DNA of 64,000 nucleotides. Origin: Vibrio bathopelagicus. GTDB lineage: Bacteria; Pseudomonadota; Gammaproteobacteria; Enterobacterales; Vibrionaceae. The notes beneath the pieces are model-generated. The model worked only from the letters and a program-made list of their open reading frames with translations. It made no database searches and was not told the DNA's origin. The position numbers were made by a program, and so were the translations under genes. The stretch's first letter is position 1; each line of letters begins with the position of its first letter. Of the stretch, positions 9,601-17,880 are shown piece after piece. The stretch spans positions 434,001 through 498,000 of the forward strand of contig NZ_CP062501.1 of the NCBI RefSeq assembly GCF_014879975.1. The letters are read 5' to 3'.

Positions 9601-9777
9601 ACTGTATTCCGTCTCTAACGAATTACCGTGATGGATGTGGTTGGTTTTTTTGCCTGCAGTGCCATCGATAGCACCGTGAACCATGTGTTTTGTGGTTGTC
9701 GCATAACCTGCAGCAAAAGCTCCAACACCACCGGCAGCAAGGCCTGTTTTTAAAAATTGACGACGTTTGTTATCCAT
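6685..9777 (-). CDS. ttrA: Tetrathionate reductase subunit A (molybdopterin catalytic subunit)
   Basis: This 1030-residue catalytic subunit belongs to the DMSO-reductase superfamily and reduces tetrathionate to thiosulfate in the periplasm during anaerobic respiration. A twin-arginine signal is visible at the N-terminus (KRRQFLKTGLAAGG). The [4Fe-4S] cluster cysteines are C79, C82, C86 and C142. The likely Mo-coordinating Cys is C258 (HHGSYCGYAF). The length matches known TtrA. It is the third gene of ttrBCA and begins 14 bp after the ttrC stop, the same order as in Salmonella. No truncation or frameshift is seen. Confidence 0.95.
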   Translation of the reverse strand: MDNKRRQFLKTGLAAGGVGAFAAGYATTTKHMVHGAIDGTAGKKTNHIHHGNSLETEYSVDEQGKISPNPNQRVAPSMCFGCWTLCGLRVRIDNRNDEILRISGNPYHPLSSDQQIPFKTPVKDAYIGLSGESGINNRSTACARGNGMLEIQNSPYRITQPLKRVGKRGEGKWEPISYEQLISEITEGGDLFGEGEVEGLRSIRDIETPLDPNNPEYGPKANQLLVTNAGNEGRDDILKRFAFNSYGTRNFGHHGSYCGYAFRAGSGAIMNDLDKFSHLKPDFNNAEFILFIGMSPAQAGNPFKRQARQLAEARTNGKLSYTIVTPSLPAGSSSLAAGDRNNWLPIKPGTDSALVLGMIQWIIENQRYNHDFLSRPSAQAMQKAGTTHWCNASHLVISDESHPQNGRMLRASDIGLLETGEPLSDDDGFIALDVTTSLLTPSIQVDEAALFVAQDVEIDGQTVRVKSSLQRLKEEAFKYDLAYYSEQCEIPQDQIIALAKRFTSYGTKAVVDTHGGNMHTNGFYNSFSILMLNALIGNINAKGGAMAKAGGYPTSVAGPRYDFTKFKGKTKPQGVFLSRSKFPYQKTSEYKRRVAAGESPYPTRAPWYPISAPLLTEHLSAAIDGYPYRAKAWINHMANPLYGVPGLDNLLGEKLKDPKQLGLIVSIDAFINETTALSDYLVPDTVTYESWGMATPWHGVATKAITARWPIIEPKTSRTQDGRAINLENFFIDVAKTLGLGGFGDNAIKDNQGNWYGIHSAEDFYLRSAANLAFVKGGVPNVDAEDIVWSGLERLVPVMNKTLKPEEMLKVAYIFARGGRFEDATNAYTNETMKYKWTKPLAIWNEKLGTSRNTISGEQYMGCPTWYPQKLVDGTPLSEQFPAKEWPFTLTNFKSNIHSAVSNLSPRLESIKGVNPVYIHPQDASSAGIKTGDVFAIETPSSTTHALAMVIDGIKQGTLGFEHGFGHKELGERAHWIGDTQQPVKMKSNDGVNINDIGLIDPTREGKGVMLDWVVGAAARQALPAKIYKV

Positions 9778-9791
9778 GATGATTCCTCAGA

Positions 9792-10940
9792 CTACAAGCT
9801 ATGTGAGCGGTTAAGTGGTGACGATGTATTTTGGTTTGGCTTCGATGTTGTCTTTAGTGCAGAGCCAGTTGTTCTTGTTGATCCAACAGACACGATCTCA
9901 GAGGCGAACAACGCAAGTGCTAACCAAAGGCCACACATACCAACAATGCCGAGCAATCCCGCGCTACCCATAGGCAGTTCATAAGGGAATGGACCCACAT
10001 CAAAACGTGGAATAGTTTGAACTTCCATCATGGTGACCCAACGCACCGCCCAGGCTGAAACTATGGTTGCAAGCGCAACAGCAATAACTCCAAGCTTGCT
10101 TTGCGATAGACGTTGCAGAGGTAGAACTAAGATCATGCACAGCAAAATGCTGGTGGTCATGATGCCTAAATTAATGCCCCAAGTGTCGTTCTCATACAGA
10201 TTGAAGTGACCATGGTTAGATGCCCAAATCGAGGTAAGAATGATGGCAAGACCACCCGTTAACGTAATGGTTCTTTGTACTATAGCGAGGTCTGTTGGTT
10301 TTAAGCTAGGTTTGCTTGAAGGCAGTAGAGCCCAAATCAACAGCGTTAAGCCCGTTGCAGCAAAGAATGCGGTCGTGAACCAAAGCAGTGGAGAAGCCGG
10401 TTGATGCCAAAGCGGTCGGCTCGCCAAAATTGCAATCTCAGCGCCTGTGTAAAGCGCGATACTTAAGCCAGAAATAGCCGTCACAGCTGCGAATGCAATC
10501 ATCAGCTTTGTCGGTACCTGCCATTGACCTAGTGTTAGCCAAGACAAACGTATTAGAAGCGGGTTTTCACTCTCTTTAAGTTGTGCGATGTCATCACGCA
10601 GGTAAAGCCAAGCAGTCGCGACAGCCAGACCAGAAAACAGAGGAAGAAACAGAGAGCCCAATGACATCCATGACCAAGGCGTGATGTGGGCGTAGAAGTG
10701 CCAAGCGCGTCCTGGTTGGTGTAAGTCACCAGTTAGTGCTAGTGGCCCAACAATTGCGCCGATGGCCATCACAAGCACAAGGGCTGAACGGAATTGATGA
10801 CTGGTTGAGTTTTTGAATATCAGTGCAATCAAAAACAGAATAGCAGCAGCGTAAGCCGAACCAATGTAGAAGAAATATTGAACCGCCCACGGTAGCCAAG
10901 CGATCTCTTGAGCGGGGACTAACACCTCTGTGATATTCAT
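9792..10940 (-). CDS. ttrC: Tetrathionate reductase subunit C (NrfD-like membrane quinol oxidase subunit)
   Basis: The protein has 382 residues and about nine hydrophobic segments, as expected for the NrfD/PsrC-type membrane anchor that oxidises menaquinol and passes electrons to TtrB. The start codon overlaps the ttrB stop (ATGA, 10940-10937), indicating translational coupling. The C-terminus after the last helix is short and polar. Its place between ttrB and ttrA is the standard gene order and supports the assignment. Confidence 0.92.
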   Translation of the reverse strand: MNITEVLVPAQEIAWLPWAVQYFFYIGSAYAAAILFLIALIFKNSTSHQFRSALVLVMAIGAIVGPLALTGDLHQPGRAWHFYAHITPWSWMSLGSLFLPLFSGLAVATAWLYLRDDIAQLKESENPLLIRLSWLTLGQWQVPTKLMIAFAAVTAISGLSIALYTGAEIAILASRPLWHQPASPLLWFTTAFFAATGLTLLIWALLPSSKPSLKPTDLAIVQRTITLTGGLAIILTSIWASNHGHFNLYENDTWGINLGIMTTSILLCMILVLPLQRLSQSKLGVIAVALATIVSAWAVRWVTMMEVQTIPRFDVGPFPYELPMGSAGLLGIVGMCGLWLALALFASEIVSVGSTRTTGSALKTTSKPNQNTSSPLNRSHSL

Positions 10941-11773
10941 GCTGTCTCTCCTTGTTTGCTTTGTGTTGCGATTGCCAATTCTTGTTTGCTAGAGGATGAG
11001 TTATCGATGGCGGCTGGGTCATAAATTGCAGGTTGGCCTTCGATGTGGCTAACGAATCGCTCGTTCATGCCGATATAGAAAACATGTGGGTTGGTATTCT
11101 GTTCTGGCTTGAGCACTTTGATGTCGTTTTGGTTTTCATTAAGCAGGCGGTTGATCTCGCTGTTTGGATCTTTCAGGTCACCAATGACACGTGCGCCACC
11201 GACACAGGTTTCTACACAAGCGGGCAGTAAGCCGTCTTCAAGGCGGTGTGCACAGAAGGTACATTTATCAGCGGTCAGTGTGTCGTTATTAATGAAACGA
11301 GCATCGTAAGGGCAAGCTTGAACACAGTAAGCACAGGCTACGCAGCGTTCGTTGTCGACCATTACAATGCCGTCTTCACGTTGGAACGTCGCTTGAACAG
11401 GACAAACCTTGATGCAGGGTGCGTTGTCACAGTGATTACACAGGCGAGGCAACATGAATGATTTCACGTCTTGTTGAGCAGTCGAACCATCATCAAGGGA
11501 GACTTCATACTGTTTTACTGTGGTTCTGAACTGGCCAATCGGCGCTTGGTTTTCAACGCTACAGCCAACAGTACATGCCTGACAGCCAACGCATTTACGT
11601 AAATCAATCGCCATGGCGTAGCGTTTACCTACTTCACCTTTGCGGTCAGGTTGGTTGTTATTGCGAATGGCTGTGCTCGCGACTGCGGTGTTGATTCCGG
11701 CAATGGGAATGAGCGCAGCGCCGGCGGAAACTTTACCGAATTGGCTGAGAAACCGTCTTTTTAATGAGTCCAT
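10937..11773 (-). CDS. ttrB: Tetrathionate reductase subunit B (ferredoxin-like electron transfer subunit)
   Basis: This 278-residue iron-sulfur subunit has a twin-arginine-type leader (KRRFLSQFGKVSAG). Four cysteine clusters could bind four [4Fe-4S] centres: CVGCQACTVGC, CNHCDNAPCIKVCP, CVACAYCVQACP, and CTFC with PACVETC. It relays electrons from membrane TtrC to catalytic TtrA. It is the first gene of ttrBCA. Upstream lie the 18-bp palindromic element (11839-11856) and an FNR-like site (11870-11883), which fits induction by tetrathionate under anaerobic conditions. Confidence 0.93.
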   Translation of the reverse strand: MDSLKRRFLSQFGKVSAGAALIPIAGINTAVASTAIRNNNQPDRKGEVGKRYAMAIDLRKCVGCQACTVGCSVENQAPIGQFRTTVKQYEVSLDDGSTAQQDVKSFMLPRLCNHCDNAPCIKVCPVQATFQREDGIVMVDNERCVACAYCVQACPYDARFINNDTLTADKCTFCAHRLEDGLLPACVETCVGGARVIGDLKDPNSEINRLLNENQNDIKVLKPEQNTNPHVFYIGMNERFVSHIEGQPAIYDPAAIDNSSSSKQELAIATQSKQGETA

Positions 11774-11838
11774 AGAGGTACCTATAAATGGGTATTCGAT
11801 CTGTTAGGCTCATTGTCAGTTTTTGACCGTTCACGGGG

Positions 11839-11856
11839 TATTGTGGATTTCCACAT
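11839..11856 (-). promoter_or_regulatory. Candidate TtrR operator upstream of ttrB
   Basis: This is an exact 18-bp copy of the element at 6304-6321 (inverted half-sites TGTGGA/TCCACA). It is centred about 75 bp before the ttrB start, in the ttrB-ttrS divergent region. TtrR is encoded by the divergent operon and is the obvious candidate ligand. Confidence 0.65.
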
Positions 11857-11869
11857 ACCCAGATCAAAG

Positions 11870-11883
11870 TTGATCTAGAACAA
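11870..11883. promoter_or_regulatory. FNR-like site in the ttrB-ttrS intergenic region
   Basis: TTGATCTAGAACAA differs from the FNR consensus TTGAT-N4-ATCAA at one position. An overlapping palindrome (arms AGATCAA/TTGATCT, 11861-11876) is also present. Tetrathionate reductase genes need Fnr in Salmonella, so the site is plausible, but it is predicted only by eye. Confidence 0.4.
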
Positions 11884-12033
11884 ATGTGGTTTTCGCTATC
11901 TAGCTGTTATGCTTTGTATTAGAGGTTTATTTAAGGCGATCTAAAGCATAAGTTAAGCTTAAACATGTCGTCAGTTTAAAGACGAAGTGAAATGAATAGA
12001 GAATAAAGTGTCCGTTTGGAGAAAGAGATTTTA

Positions 12034-13905
12034 GTGACCGTTCGAAAACTAATGACAATCGTTAGCCTTTGCTGGTTAAGCCTAACCACAGGTGCGTGTT
12101 TCGCGGCTCAATCTGAACAAGCGATAGCAACGGCAAATATCACTGAACCCGATCAGATTATCGAGGTTGGTGTGTTGGCGACCCGAGGCAAACTCTCGGC
12201 ACAGCAGCGTTGGCAGCCAACAATGGATTGGTTGTCTGAGCGTATTGCGGGTAAGCAGTTTGTCCTCAAGCCTTTCAACTTGGAAGAGATGGCCGAAGCG
12301 GTGAAAGGGGTCACTGTCGATTTTGTTATTACTAATCCAGGTCAGGCGGTCCGATTAGGGCGTCAGTACGCGCTCTCTTGGATGGCGACCATGACCAGTC
12401 ATAACTTCGAACAGCCGGGTGCCAACAATACGCAAAGTATTGGTTCGGCCTTGGTGGTGAGAAGAATGTCGCCTTATATTTCTTTTGAACAACTGAGTGG
12501 TAAGCCAATTGCGGCGGTCTCGGAAAATGCGTTCGGTGGCTACCTCACAATGCGTTACCAAGTGATGCAAGAGGGGCTCAATCCCAATCACTTCTTTTCT
12601 AATATTCAATTCCTAGGTTTCCCGATTGATGCCAGCTTGTACCAACTACGAGAAGGGCATATTGAAGCGGCTGTGGTGCCTGCTTGTTTGGTCGAGAGCA
12701 TGATCAATGAAGGTTTGCTGGTGGCTGGACAATATCGAATTATTGGCAATCAAGCACCTGAAGGCTTCCAATGCCAAGTGTCTACGCCTCTGTATTCCAA
12801 CTGGTCGTTTGCCAAAACAGAGCGAGCTTCTTCAGCATTAGCGAAGCAAATGAGTCAGGTGCTGTTTTCAATGCCAAAGAGCAGTGCACCAGCGATTGCA
12901 GCGAATGCCTCGGGTTGGACGTCGCCAACAAGCCTGCTTTCAATCGACAAGCTTTATCAGCAACTCGACATGCACCCACTGCAACAGCCTTGGTGGAAAG
13001 AGGCGCTAATCTGGCTTAAGTACAATCAACAGTGGGCTTGGGCGTTCTTTTTGTTAGTCGTGCTTCTTAATGCCTATCACTTCTGGCTAGAGTACAAATT
13101 CAGCCGCAGTAAAAAGCAATTAGAAGCCACACTGCATAAGCTAAAGAGCAAGAGTGAACAGCTAGAGCACTCTCAACGTATCGCAGTAGTCGGTGAACTG
13201 GGAAGCAGCTTGGCACACGAGATCAATCAACCTTTGGCGGCCATTCGCAACTACAGCGAAGGTGGTTTATTGCGGATTTCGAAGAACAAACCATTGACCG
13301 ATATTGAACCCGTGTTTGAGAAGATTCAGTCTCAAGTGGATCGTGCAGACGCGATCATTCAACGCTTAAGAAATATGATAAAGAAACGCTCATCGGAGAA
13401 ATCTCAGACCGACATCGAGCAGTTACTCACAGACACCATTGAGTTGCTGCAATTTCGATTACAGAAACACAAAATAACCATTGAGCGCCACGCTGTGGGT
13501 AAGCCTATCCAACTGCACGTTGACCCGGTGGGATTACAGCAAGTGATTGTAAACCTGATCAACAATGCGACCGACGCATGTAATGCACAACAGCACCGCG
13601 AACACAGCGCTGCGTCTGATATTGATAACAAAAACAGTGAACCACCAACAATTAAAGTGATTACCGAGTATCAACCGGATAAAATGATGCTGTCGGTTAT
13701 CGATAACGGTACGGGCTTAGATTTCACCGAACAACAAGTCACTCAAGCCTTTGTGAGTAGCAAAGAAAATGGCTTGGGTTTAGGGCTTGCGATTTGCCAA
13801 GATGTGATTGAAGACCACAGCGGCCAAATGGCCATCAAATCATTGATTCCTCATGGCTGTCACGTCGCAGTGACGTTACCTTTTTCTCTTTCAAATGATT
13901 CATAA
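12034..13905 (+). CDS. ttrS: Tetrathionate sensor histidine kinase TtrS
   Basis: This membrane histidine kinase has about 623 residues. Its N-terminal signal sequence is followed by a periplasmic PhnD-like binding domain (about 40-310), one transmembrane segment (about 335-355), a coiled linker, a dimerisation domain with phospho-acceptor H395 (SLAHEINQPLAAIRNYS) and an ATPase domain (NLINNATDA, then DNGTGL and GLGLAI). TtrS senses tetrathionate and phosphorylates TtrR. The frame is open from a TTG at 12016. The GTG at 12034 is preferred because GAGAAAGAG sits at ribosome-site distance and the product then starts directly with a signal peptide. It is divergent from ttrBCA and 11 bp ahead of ttrR. 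Confidence 0.9.
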   Translation: MTVRKLMTIVSLCWLSLTTGACFAAQSEQAIATANITEPDQIIEVGVLATRGKLSAQQRWQPTMDWLSERIAGKQFVLKPFNLEEMAEAVKGVTVDFVITNPGQAVRLGRQYALSWMATMTSHNFEQPGANNTQSIGSALVVRRMSPYISFEQLSGKPIAAVSENAFGGYLTMRYQVMQEGLNPNHFFSNIQFLGFPIDASLYQLREGHIEAAVVPACLVESMINEGLLVAGQYRIIGNQAPEGFQCQVSTPLYSNWSFAKTERASSALAKQMSQVLFSMPKSSAPAIAANASGWTSPTSLLSIDKLYQQLDMHPLQQPWWKEALIWLKYNQQWAWAFFLLVVLLNAYHFWLEYKFSRSKKQLEATLHKLKSKSEQLEHSQRIAVVGELGSSLAHEINQPLAAIRNYSEGGLLRISKNKPLTDIEPVFEKIQSQVDRADAIIQRLRNMIKKRSSEKSQTDIEQLLTDTIELLQFRLQKHKITIERHAVGKPIQLHVDPVGLQQVIVNLINNATDACNAQQHREHSAASDIDNKNSEPPTIKVITEYQPDKMMLSVIDNGTGLDFTEQQVTQAFVSSKENGLGLGLAICQDVIEDHSGQMAIKSLIPHGCHVAVTLPFSLSNDS

Positions 13906-13916
13906 GGAATCTTGTT

Positions 13917-14519
13917 ATGTCTGAACTTCATCAAACGTTACCGGTCTATGTGGTTGACGACGATGAGTCGATGCGTGACTCATTGGTGTTCCTATTGGAA
14001 GAGCATGATTTTACGGTGTCAGCTTATGAAGATGGCCCGAGCTTTCTGGATTCAGTGGATTTGAGTGCGCCTGGGTGCGTGGTGTTAGACAGCCGAATGC
14101 CTGAAATGAGAGGGCAACAAGTTCATGAATTGATGGTGAAAGCGCAGAGCCCATTGTCGGTGATTTATCTGACGGGTCACGGTGATGTGCCAATGGCTGT
14201 GGAAGCCCTACAAGCCGGTGCGGTGAACTTCTTTCAAAAACCGGTCAAAGGCAGCGAATTGGCAGAGGCGATCAAACAAGGTTTAGATGCCTCTGAAAAG
14301 CACTTACACATGAATGTGTACCGTCAAGCGTATGCGTCGTTAACTGAGCGCGAAATCGACATTCTTAAGCAGATCATCGATGGAAAACGTAACCAGAAAA
14401 TTGCTGATGAGTTATGTATCGCCATGAGAACGGTGGAAGTACACCGAGCGAGTTTGATGAAGAAATTCTCAGCGAAGACCGTTGCCGAGTTGGCTTACAT
14501 ATACGGTCAATTGACCTAG
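13917..14519 (+). CDS. ttrR: Response regulator TtrR (FixJ/LuxR family)
   Basis: The protein has 200 residues. The receiver domain has the acidic pocket (VVDDDE) and phospho-acceptor D58 (VVLDSRMPEM). The C-terminal LuxR-type helix-turn-helix runs from about 137 to 196 (LTEREIDILKQIIDGKRNQKIA). It is the transcription activator partner of TtrS and starts 11 bp downstream with an AAGGAA ribosome site. FixJ-type regulators bind short inverted repeats, consistent with the TGTGGA/TCCACA palindromes found before ttrB and tsdB, though that link is inferred. Confidence 0.92.
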   Translation: MSELHQTLPVYVVDDDESMRDSLVFLLEEHDFTVSAYEDGPSFLDSVDLSAPGCVVLDSRMPEMRGQQVHELMVKAQSPLSVIYLTGHGDVPMAVEALQAGAVNFFQKPVKGSELAEAIKQGLDASEKHLHMNVYRQAYASLTEREIDILKQIIDGKRNQKIADELCIAMRTVEVHRASLMKKFSAKTVAELAYIYGQLT

Positions 14520-14537
14520 GCATAGAGCTGTCTCTGT

Positions 14538-14570
14538 ACGCAATTATTGATGGAAAAACATCAATTGCGT
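14538..14570 (+). terminator. Hairpin downstream of ttrR
   Basis: ACGCAATT(ATT)GATG pairs with CATCAATTGCGT, giving a 12-bp stem with a 3-nt bulge, 18 bp after ttrR. There is no T-tract, so it may be a weak terminator or a 3'-end stabiliser. Confidence 0.4.
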
Positions 14571-14840
14571 CACCAAGCCTTAGGACTTTTCTGATGAAAG
14601 GCAGTCTTCATAATTTATCTATATTGGAGCAAGATCACATCGTCTATGGACTGCATACGGATTGAACCCCCTAGGCTTCTTATCGCAATGTAATCCTGAG
14701 ATACTGAACTAAGTTCATTTTAGGGCGGAACGTGTTAGTAACTGCACTTTTCCCTGTAATTCGAAACATAACATTCACTATGGGTAGAACATACTCTCAA
14801 CGTCGAGTCTTGTATCTGCCGAATTAGGTTAAAATATTTT
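14571..14840. other. Intergenic region before the Sel1-repeat gene
   Basis: Together with the hairpin this is a 321-bp gap. I see no ORF with a credible ribosome site and no recognised RNA. The promoter of the downstream gene presumably lies near 14770-14830. Confidence 0.5.
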
Positions 14841-16088
14841 ATGAGTACAATGGGAATCGCAATTGGTGCGACGGCTCTTTCGTTAATACTTGTGGCCGTA
14901 TGGCTGGTTTCTTTGTCGTTAAGAAAGCAGCGAGTGGAACAAGAACGTAAAGCACGTGCTGTCGCTTACCGAAAGGCGATTGAAAAAGCGCGCATACAAG
15001 AGCAAAAAGAGCGTAACTTCAAAGCCGAAACCGGGCATGTTCCATCGATTCTATATTTGGCGAAAGAGGCTGAACGTAACAATATTAAGGAAGCCCTATA
15101 TTGGTACGACAAAGCCGCGCATTTAGATAATGTCACTGGTATGTACGGCATTGTTCGCATGAGCATGAAGCGAAAAGAAGACCTAATTTTAAGAGAAAAA
15201 GCCAACTTTTGGCAGCTCGCGATCTCAGCTTTAGAGAACGACATGGTCGCGAAGTTTGAGATGGGTAAAGCGCTCGTTTTCGGCCGAGGAACCGATAAAA
15301 ACATTCCCAAAGGTTATACCTACATCGAAGAGTCTGCGACGGGCGGAAACACAGAAGCGATGCTGTTTATGGGTGAGTGGTGTCTAGACAAAGAAAATCC
15401 AGATTACTCAGCCGAAAGCTCATTCGAGTGGTACCAAAAGGCCGCAGATAAAAACAACTTAGACGGAAAAATCAAACTAGGTTTGAGTTACTTGAATGGT
15501 GTTGGTGTTGAGCCTAATCATGGTGAGGCTGTGTATTGGTTTGAGACAGCAGCCGAAAAGAACAGCGAAGAAGCCATGTTTCGGGCTGGTGAGGCTTGGA
15601 TTGATCATGGTGAACACGGCAATGCTATCGCTTATATCTGGCTATTCTTGTCCGCCCATTTCGGTTATTCAGAAGCAAAACAGTTGAGGGATAAAGTGGG
15701 GGGCGAACTTGGGGTTGATGCTGTCGTAGGATTGCAGGCTCTAACCAAACCAATCATGACCAAACTGACCCAAGAAGCGGTCACCAAGCACTCGGTCGTT
15801 AAGGCGTTGAACAAGCTTTACAAACGTAATATTCCGATCCCTAAAAAGGTGAAAGACGTTACTGAAGAAGAGGAACTTGACGTGTCGAAGGCGAAAGGCA
15901 GCGATGCTGAAATGAATGACCAGATGAACGCTCAAGACGCTAATCCAGAAAACAACCAACAATATACTTCAGAGCAACATGCAGCGCCCCAAACGGGTAC
16001 GAATCAGAGTACAGATAAAGCAGCGTCACCCGCGCCTAGCGGTGCATCTTTAGATTTTAGCCAAACCAATTGGAGCAACAAAAATTAA
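14841..16088 (+). CDS. Membrane-anchored Sel1-repeat protein
   Basis: This 415-residue protein has one N-terminal transmembrane segment (about 5-27) followed by a basic, coiled-coil-prone stretch. Several Sel1-like repeats (about 60-270) show the ALYWYDKAA, SFEWYQKAAD and AVYWFETAAE type signatures and alternate with G-x-G-V/T motifs. The last 75 residues are polar, low-complexity and rich in Gln, Asn and Ser. Sel1 repeats form alpha-solenoid scaffolds for protein-protein contacts. No enzyme motif is present and no function can be given. It stands alone, between the ttr locus and sstT, and ends at a bidirectional terminator. Confidence 0.75.
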   Translation: MSTMGIAIGATALSLILVAVWLVSLSLRKQRVEQERKARAVAYRKAIEKARIQEQKERNFKAETGHVPSILYLAKEAERNNIKEALYWYDKAAHLDNVTGMYGIVRMSMKRKEDLILREKANFWQLAISALENDMVAKFEMGKALVFGRGTDKNIPKGYTYIEESATGGNTEAMLFMGEWCLDKENPDYSAESSFEWYQKAADKNNLDGKIKLGLSYLNGVGVEPNHGEAVYWFETAAEKNSEEAMFRAGEAWIDHGEHGNAIAYIWLFLSAHFGYSEAKQLRDKVGGELGVDAVVGLQALTKPIMTKLTQEAVTKHSVVKALNKLYKRNIPIPKKVKDVTEEEELDVSKAKGSDAEMNDQMNAQDANPENNQQYTSEQHAAPQTGTNQSTDKAASPAPSGASLDFSQTNWSNKN

Positions 16089-16203
16089 GCCAGTAGCTTG
16101 ATGAGGAGAGTGTTTGAAATACTTGACCTCATTTAGGTCAGCAGCTTATCTGAATTGCACTCCATTGGAGGCGAGGCACTCTGAGTTAGGAATGACAGGA
16201 TCA

Positions 16204-16231
16204 AAAAAGGGAAGCTGATGCTTCCCTTTTT
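16204..16231. terminator. Bidirectional terminator between Sel1-repeat gene and sstT
   Basis: AAAAAGGGAAGC and GCTTCCCTTTTT form a perfect 12-bp stem with loop TGAT. T-runs occur on both strands, so it can end both convergent genes. Confidence 0.85.
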
Positions 16232-16250
16232 ATTTATGTGCTATTTGCTT

Positions 16251-16306
16251 TTAGAGCTTAGAGCTTAGAGCTTAGAGCTTAGAGCTTAGAGCTTAGAGCT
16301 TAGAGC
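16251..16306. repeat. Heptanucleotide tandem repeat (TTAGAGC)8
   Basis: Eight perfect copies of TTAGAGC lie between the sstT stop codon and the shared terminator. They would be transcribed in the 3' untranslated region of the sstT mRNA as GCUCUAA repeats. Perfect heptamers of this kind usually vary in copy number between strains. Confidence 0.95.
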
Positions 16307-16330
16307 TAAAGGCTAATACCTAAGAGCTTA

Positions 16331-17545
16331 TTAAGCTTTATTTTGCTCAGCTTTACATACAGCGGCAGTGAACACTACGTCTGTTGAGCTGTTAAGTGCT
16401 GTTTCAGCAGAATCTTGAATCACACCGATAATGAAACCTACCGCTACAACCTGCATCGCTACATCGTTTGAGATGCCGAATAGGCCACAAGCTAGTGGGA
16501 TAAGCAGTAGTGAACCGCCAGCAACACCCGATGCGCCACATGCTGAAATTGCAGCAACAAGGCTTAGTAGAATCGCAGTGAAGATATCAATTTCAATACC
16601 CATAGTGTGAACAGCCGCAAGTGTTAACACAGTGATGGTGATTGCAGCACCAGCCATGTTGATTGTTGCGCCTAGAGGGATAGATACAGAGTAAGTATCT
16701 TCATCTAGGTTTAGTTTCTTACAAAGGTTCATGTTCACTGGGATGTTTGCAGCGCTTGAACGAGTGAAGAATGCAGTTACACCAGACTCACGGATACATT
16801 GAAGTACAAGTGGGTATGGGTTTTGTTTTGTTTTCACAAAGACAAGCAGTGGGTTCACCACAAGTGCGATGATCAGCATTGAGCTTAGCAGAACAGCGAG
16901 CAGTTGGCCGTAGCTTGCTAATGCATCGAAGCCTGTTGTTGCGAACGTAGTCGAAACAAGACCGAAGATACCGAATGGTGCAAGACGAATAATGAAGCGA
17001 ACAATGTGTGAAACACTGTGGCTTAGGTCTTCGAAAACCGCTTTGGTTGTTGCAGATGCGTGGTGCAGTGCAAGACCAAGACCGATTGCCCAAGCAAGAA
17101 TACCGATGTAGTTCGCGTTCATTAGCGCGCTTACTGGGTTATCGACAAGCTTGAATAGAAGGGTATGAAGAACTTCAGCAATACCTTGAGGAGGGTTAGC
17201 ACCTTCAGCGCCAGCAACCAGTGTCAAAGTGGTCGGGAACATGAAGCTCAATACTACTGCTGTTAGTGCAGCAGAGAACGTACCAATCAGGTAAAGCACA
17301 ATGATTGGACGCATATGAGTATGCTGACCTTTCTTTTGGTTTGCGATAGAAGCTGCAACAAGAATGAATACTAAAATTGGGGCTACAGCTTTCAGCGCAC
17401 CAACAAACAGACTACCTAGTAGGCCTGCATCTTGAGCAGCTGATGGAGAAACCATGGCGAGAACGACACCGAAAACAATACCAGCAAGGATCTGTAGAAC
17501 GAGATTTCCACGAGCGATGCGGGCGAGCATGTTGTGATTTTGCAT
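16331..17545 (-). CDS. sstT: Serine/threonine:Na+ symporter SstT
   Basis: This 404-residue inner-membrane transporter belongs to the dicarboxylate/amino acid:cation symporter family. It has about eight helices and two re-entrant regions; the Ser-rich loop [14 protein letters not shown] and the [15 protein letters not shown] segment are typical of SstT. It imports serine and threonine with sodium, consistent with a marine organism. It is monocistronic. A heptamer repeat and then a terminator follow. The length and start ([16 protein letters not shown]) match family norms. Confidence 0.92.
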   Translation of the reverse strand: MQNHNMLARIARGNLVLQILAGIVFGVVLAMVSPSAAQDAGLLGSLFVGALKAVAPILVFILVAASIANQKKGQHTHMRPIIVLYLIGTFSAALTAVVLSFMFPTTLTLVAGAEGANPPQGIAEVLHTLLFKLVDNPVSALMNANYIGILAWAIGLGLALHHASATTKAVFEDLSHSVSHIVRFIIRLAPFGIFGLVSTTFATTGFDALASYGQLLAVLLSSMLIIALVVNPLLVFVKTKQNPYPLVLQCIRESGVTAFFTRSSAANIPVNMNLCKKLNLDEDTYSVSIPLGATINMAGAAITITVLTLAAVHTMGIEIDIFTAILLSLVAAISACGASGVAGGSLLLIPLACGLFGISNDVAMQVVAVGFIIGVIQDSAETALNSSTDVVFTAAVCKAEQNKA

Positions 17546-17880
17546 AAAATACCTGCAATTGTTAATTTATTATAGTGATGTATCTTTTTATAAAGTTGTA
17601 CCAAATCCAACTATACACTAGTGGAATGGGCGGTCATATTAGCGGGATCTAACGGGGTGTCTAGGAATAGTTTAGATTTAGGGTGATTGTTTGCGCTATG
17701 TGGTGTTTTTAGAGCTAAATGTTAAATTTTTGTGCTGTGGTTGAGATATAAGTCTGCATGATAATACTCATTCGGGTCAATGTTCTGGTGAGAGCACTGC
17801 CAGTGACCATTCACGAGATCATTGTGTTCAGAAATGATCCCATCGAATTCCTGTCGATACAAAGAAGCCCCGCTCATACA
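17546..17880. other. Intergenic region upstream of sstT
   Basis: This AT-rich stretch holds the presumed sstT promoter near 17560-17620 and is otherwise featureless to my reading. No ORF with a ribosome site is seen on either strand. Confidence 0.5.

Noticed and set aside
14414..14665. ORF overlapping the end of ttrR and running into the intergenic region
   Set aside because: Its first 100 bases are the ttrR helix-turn-helix in another frame; no ribosome site or recognisable protein features.
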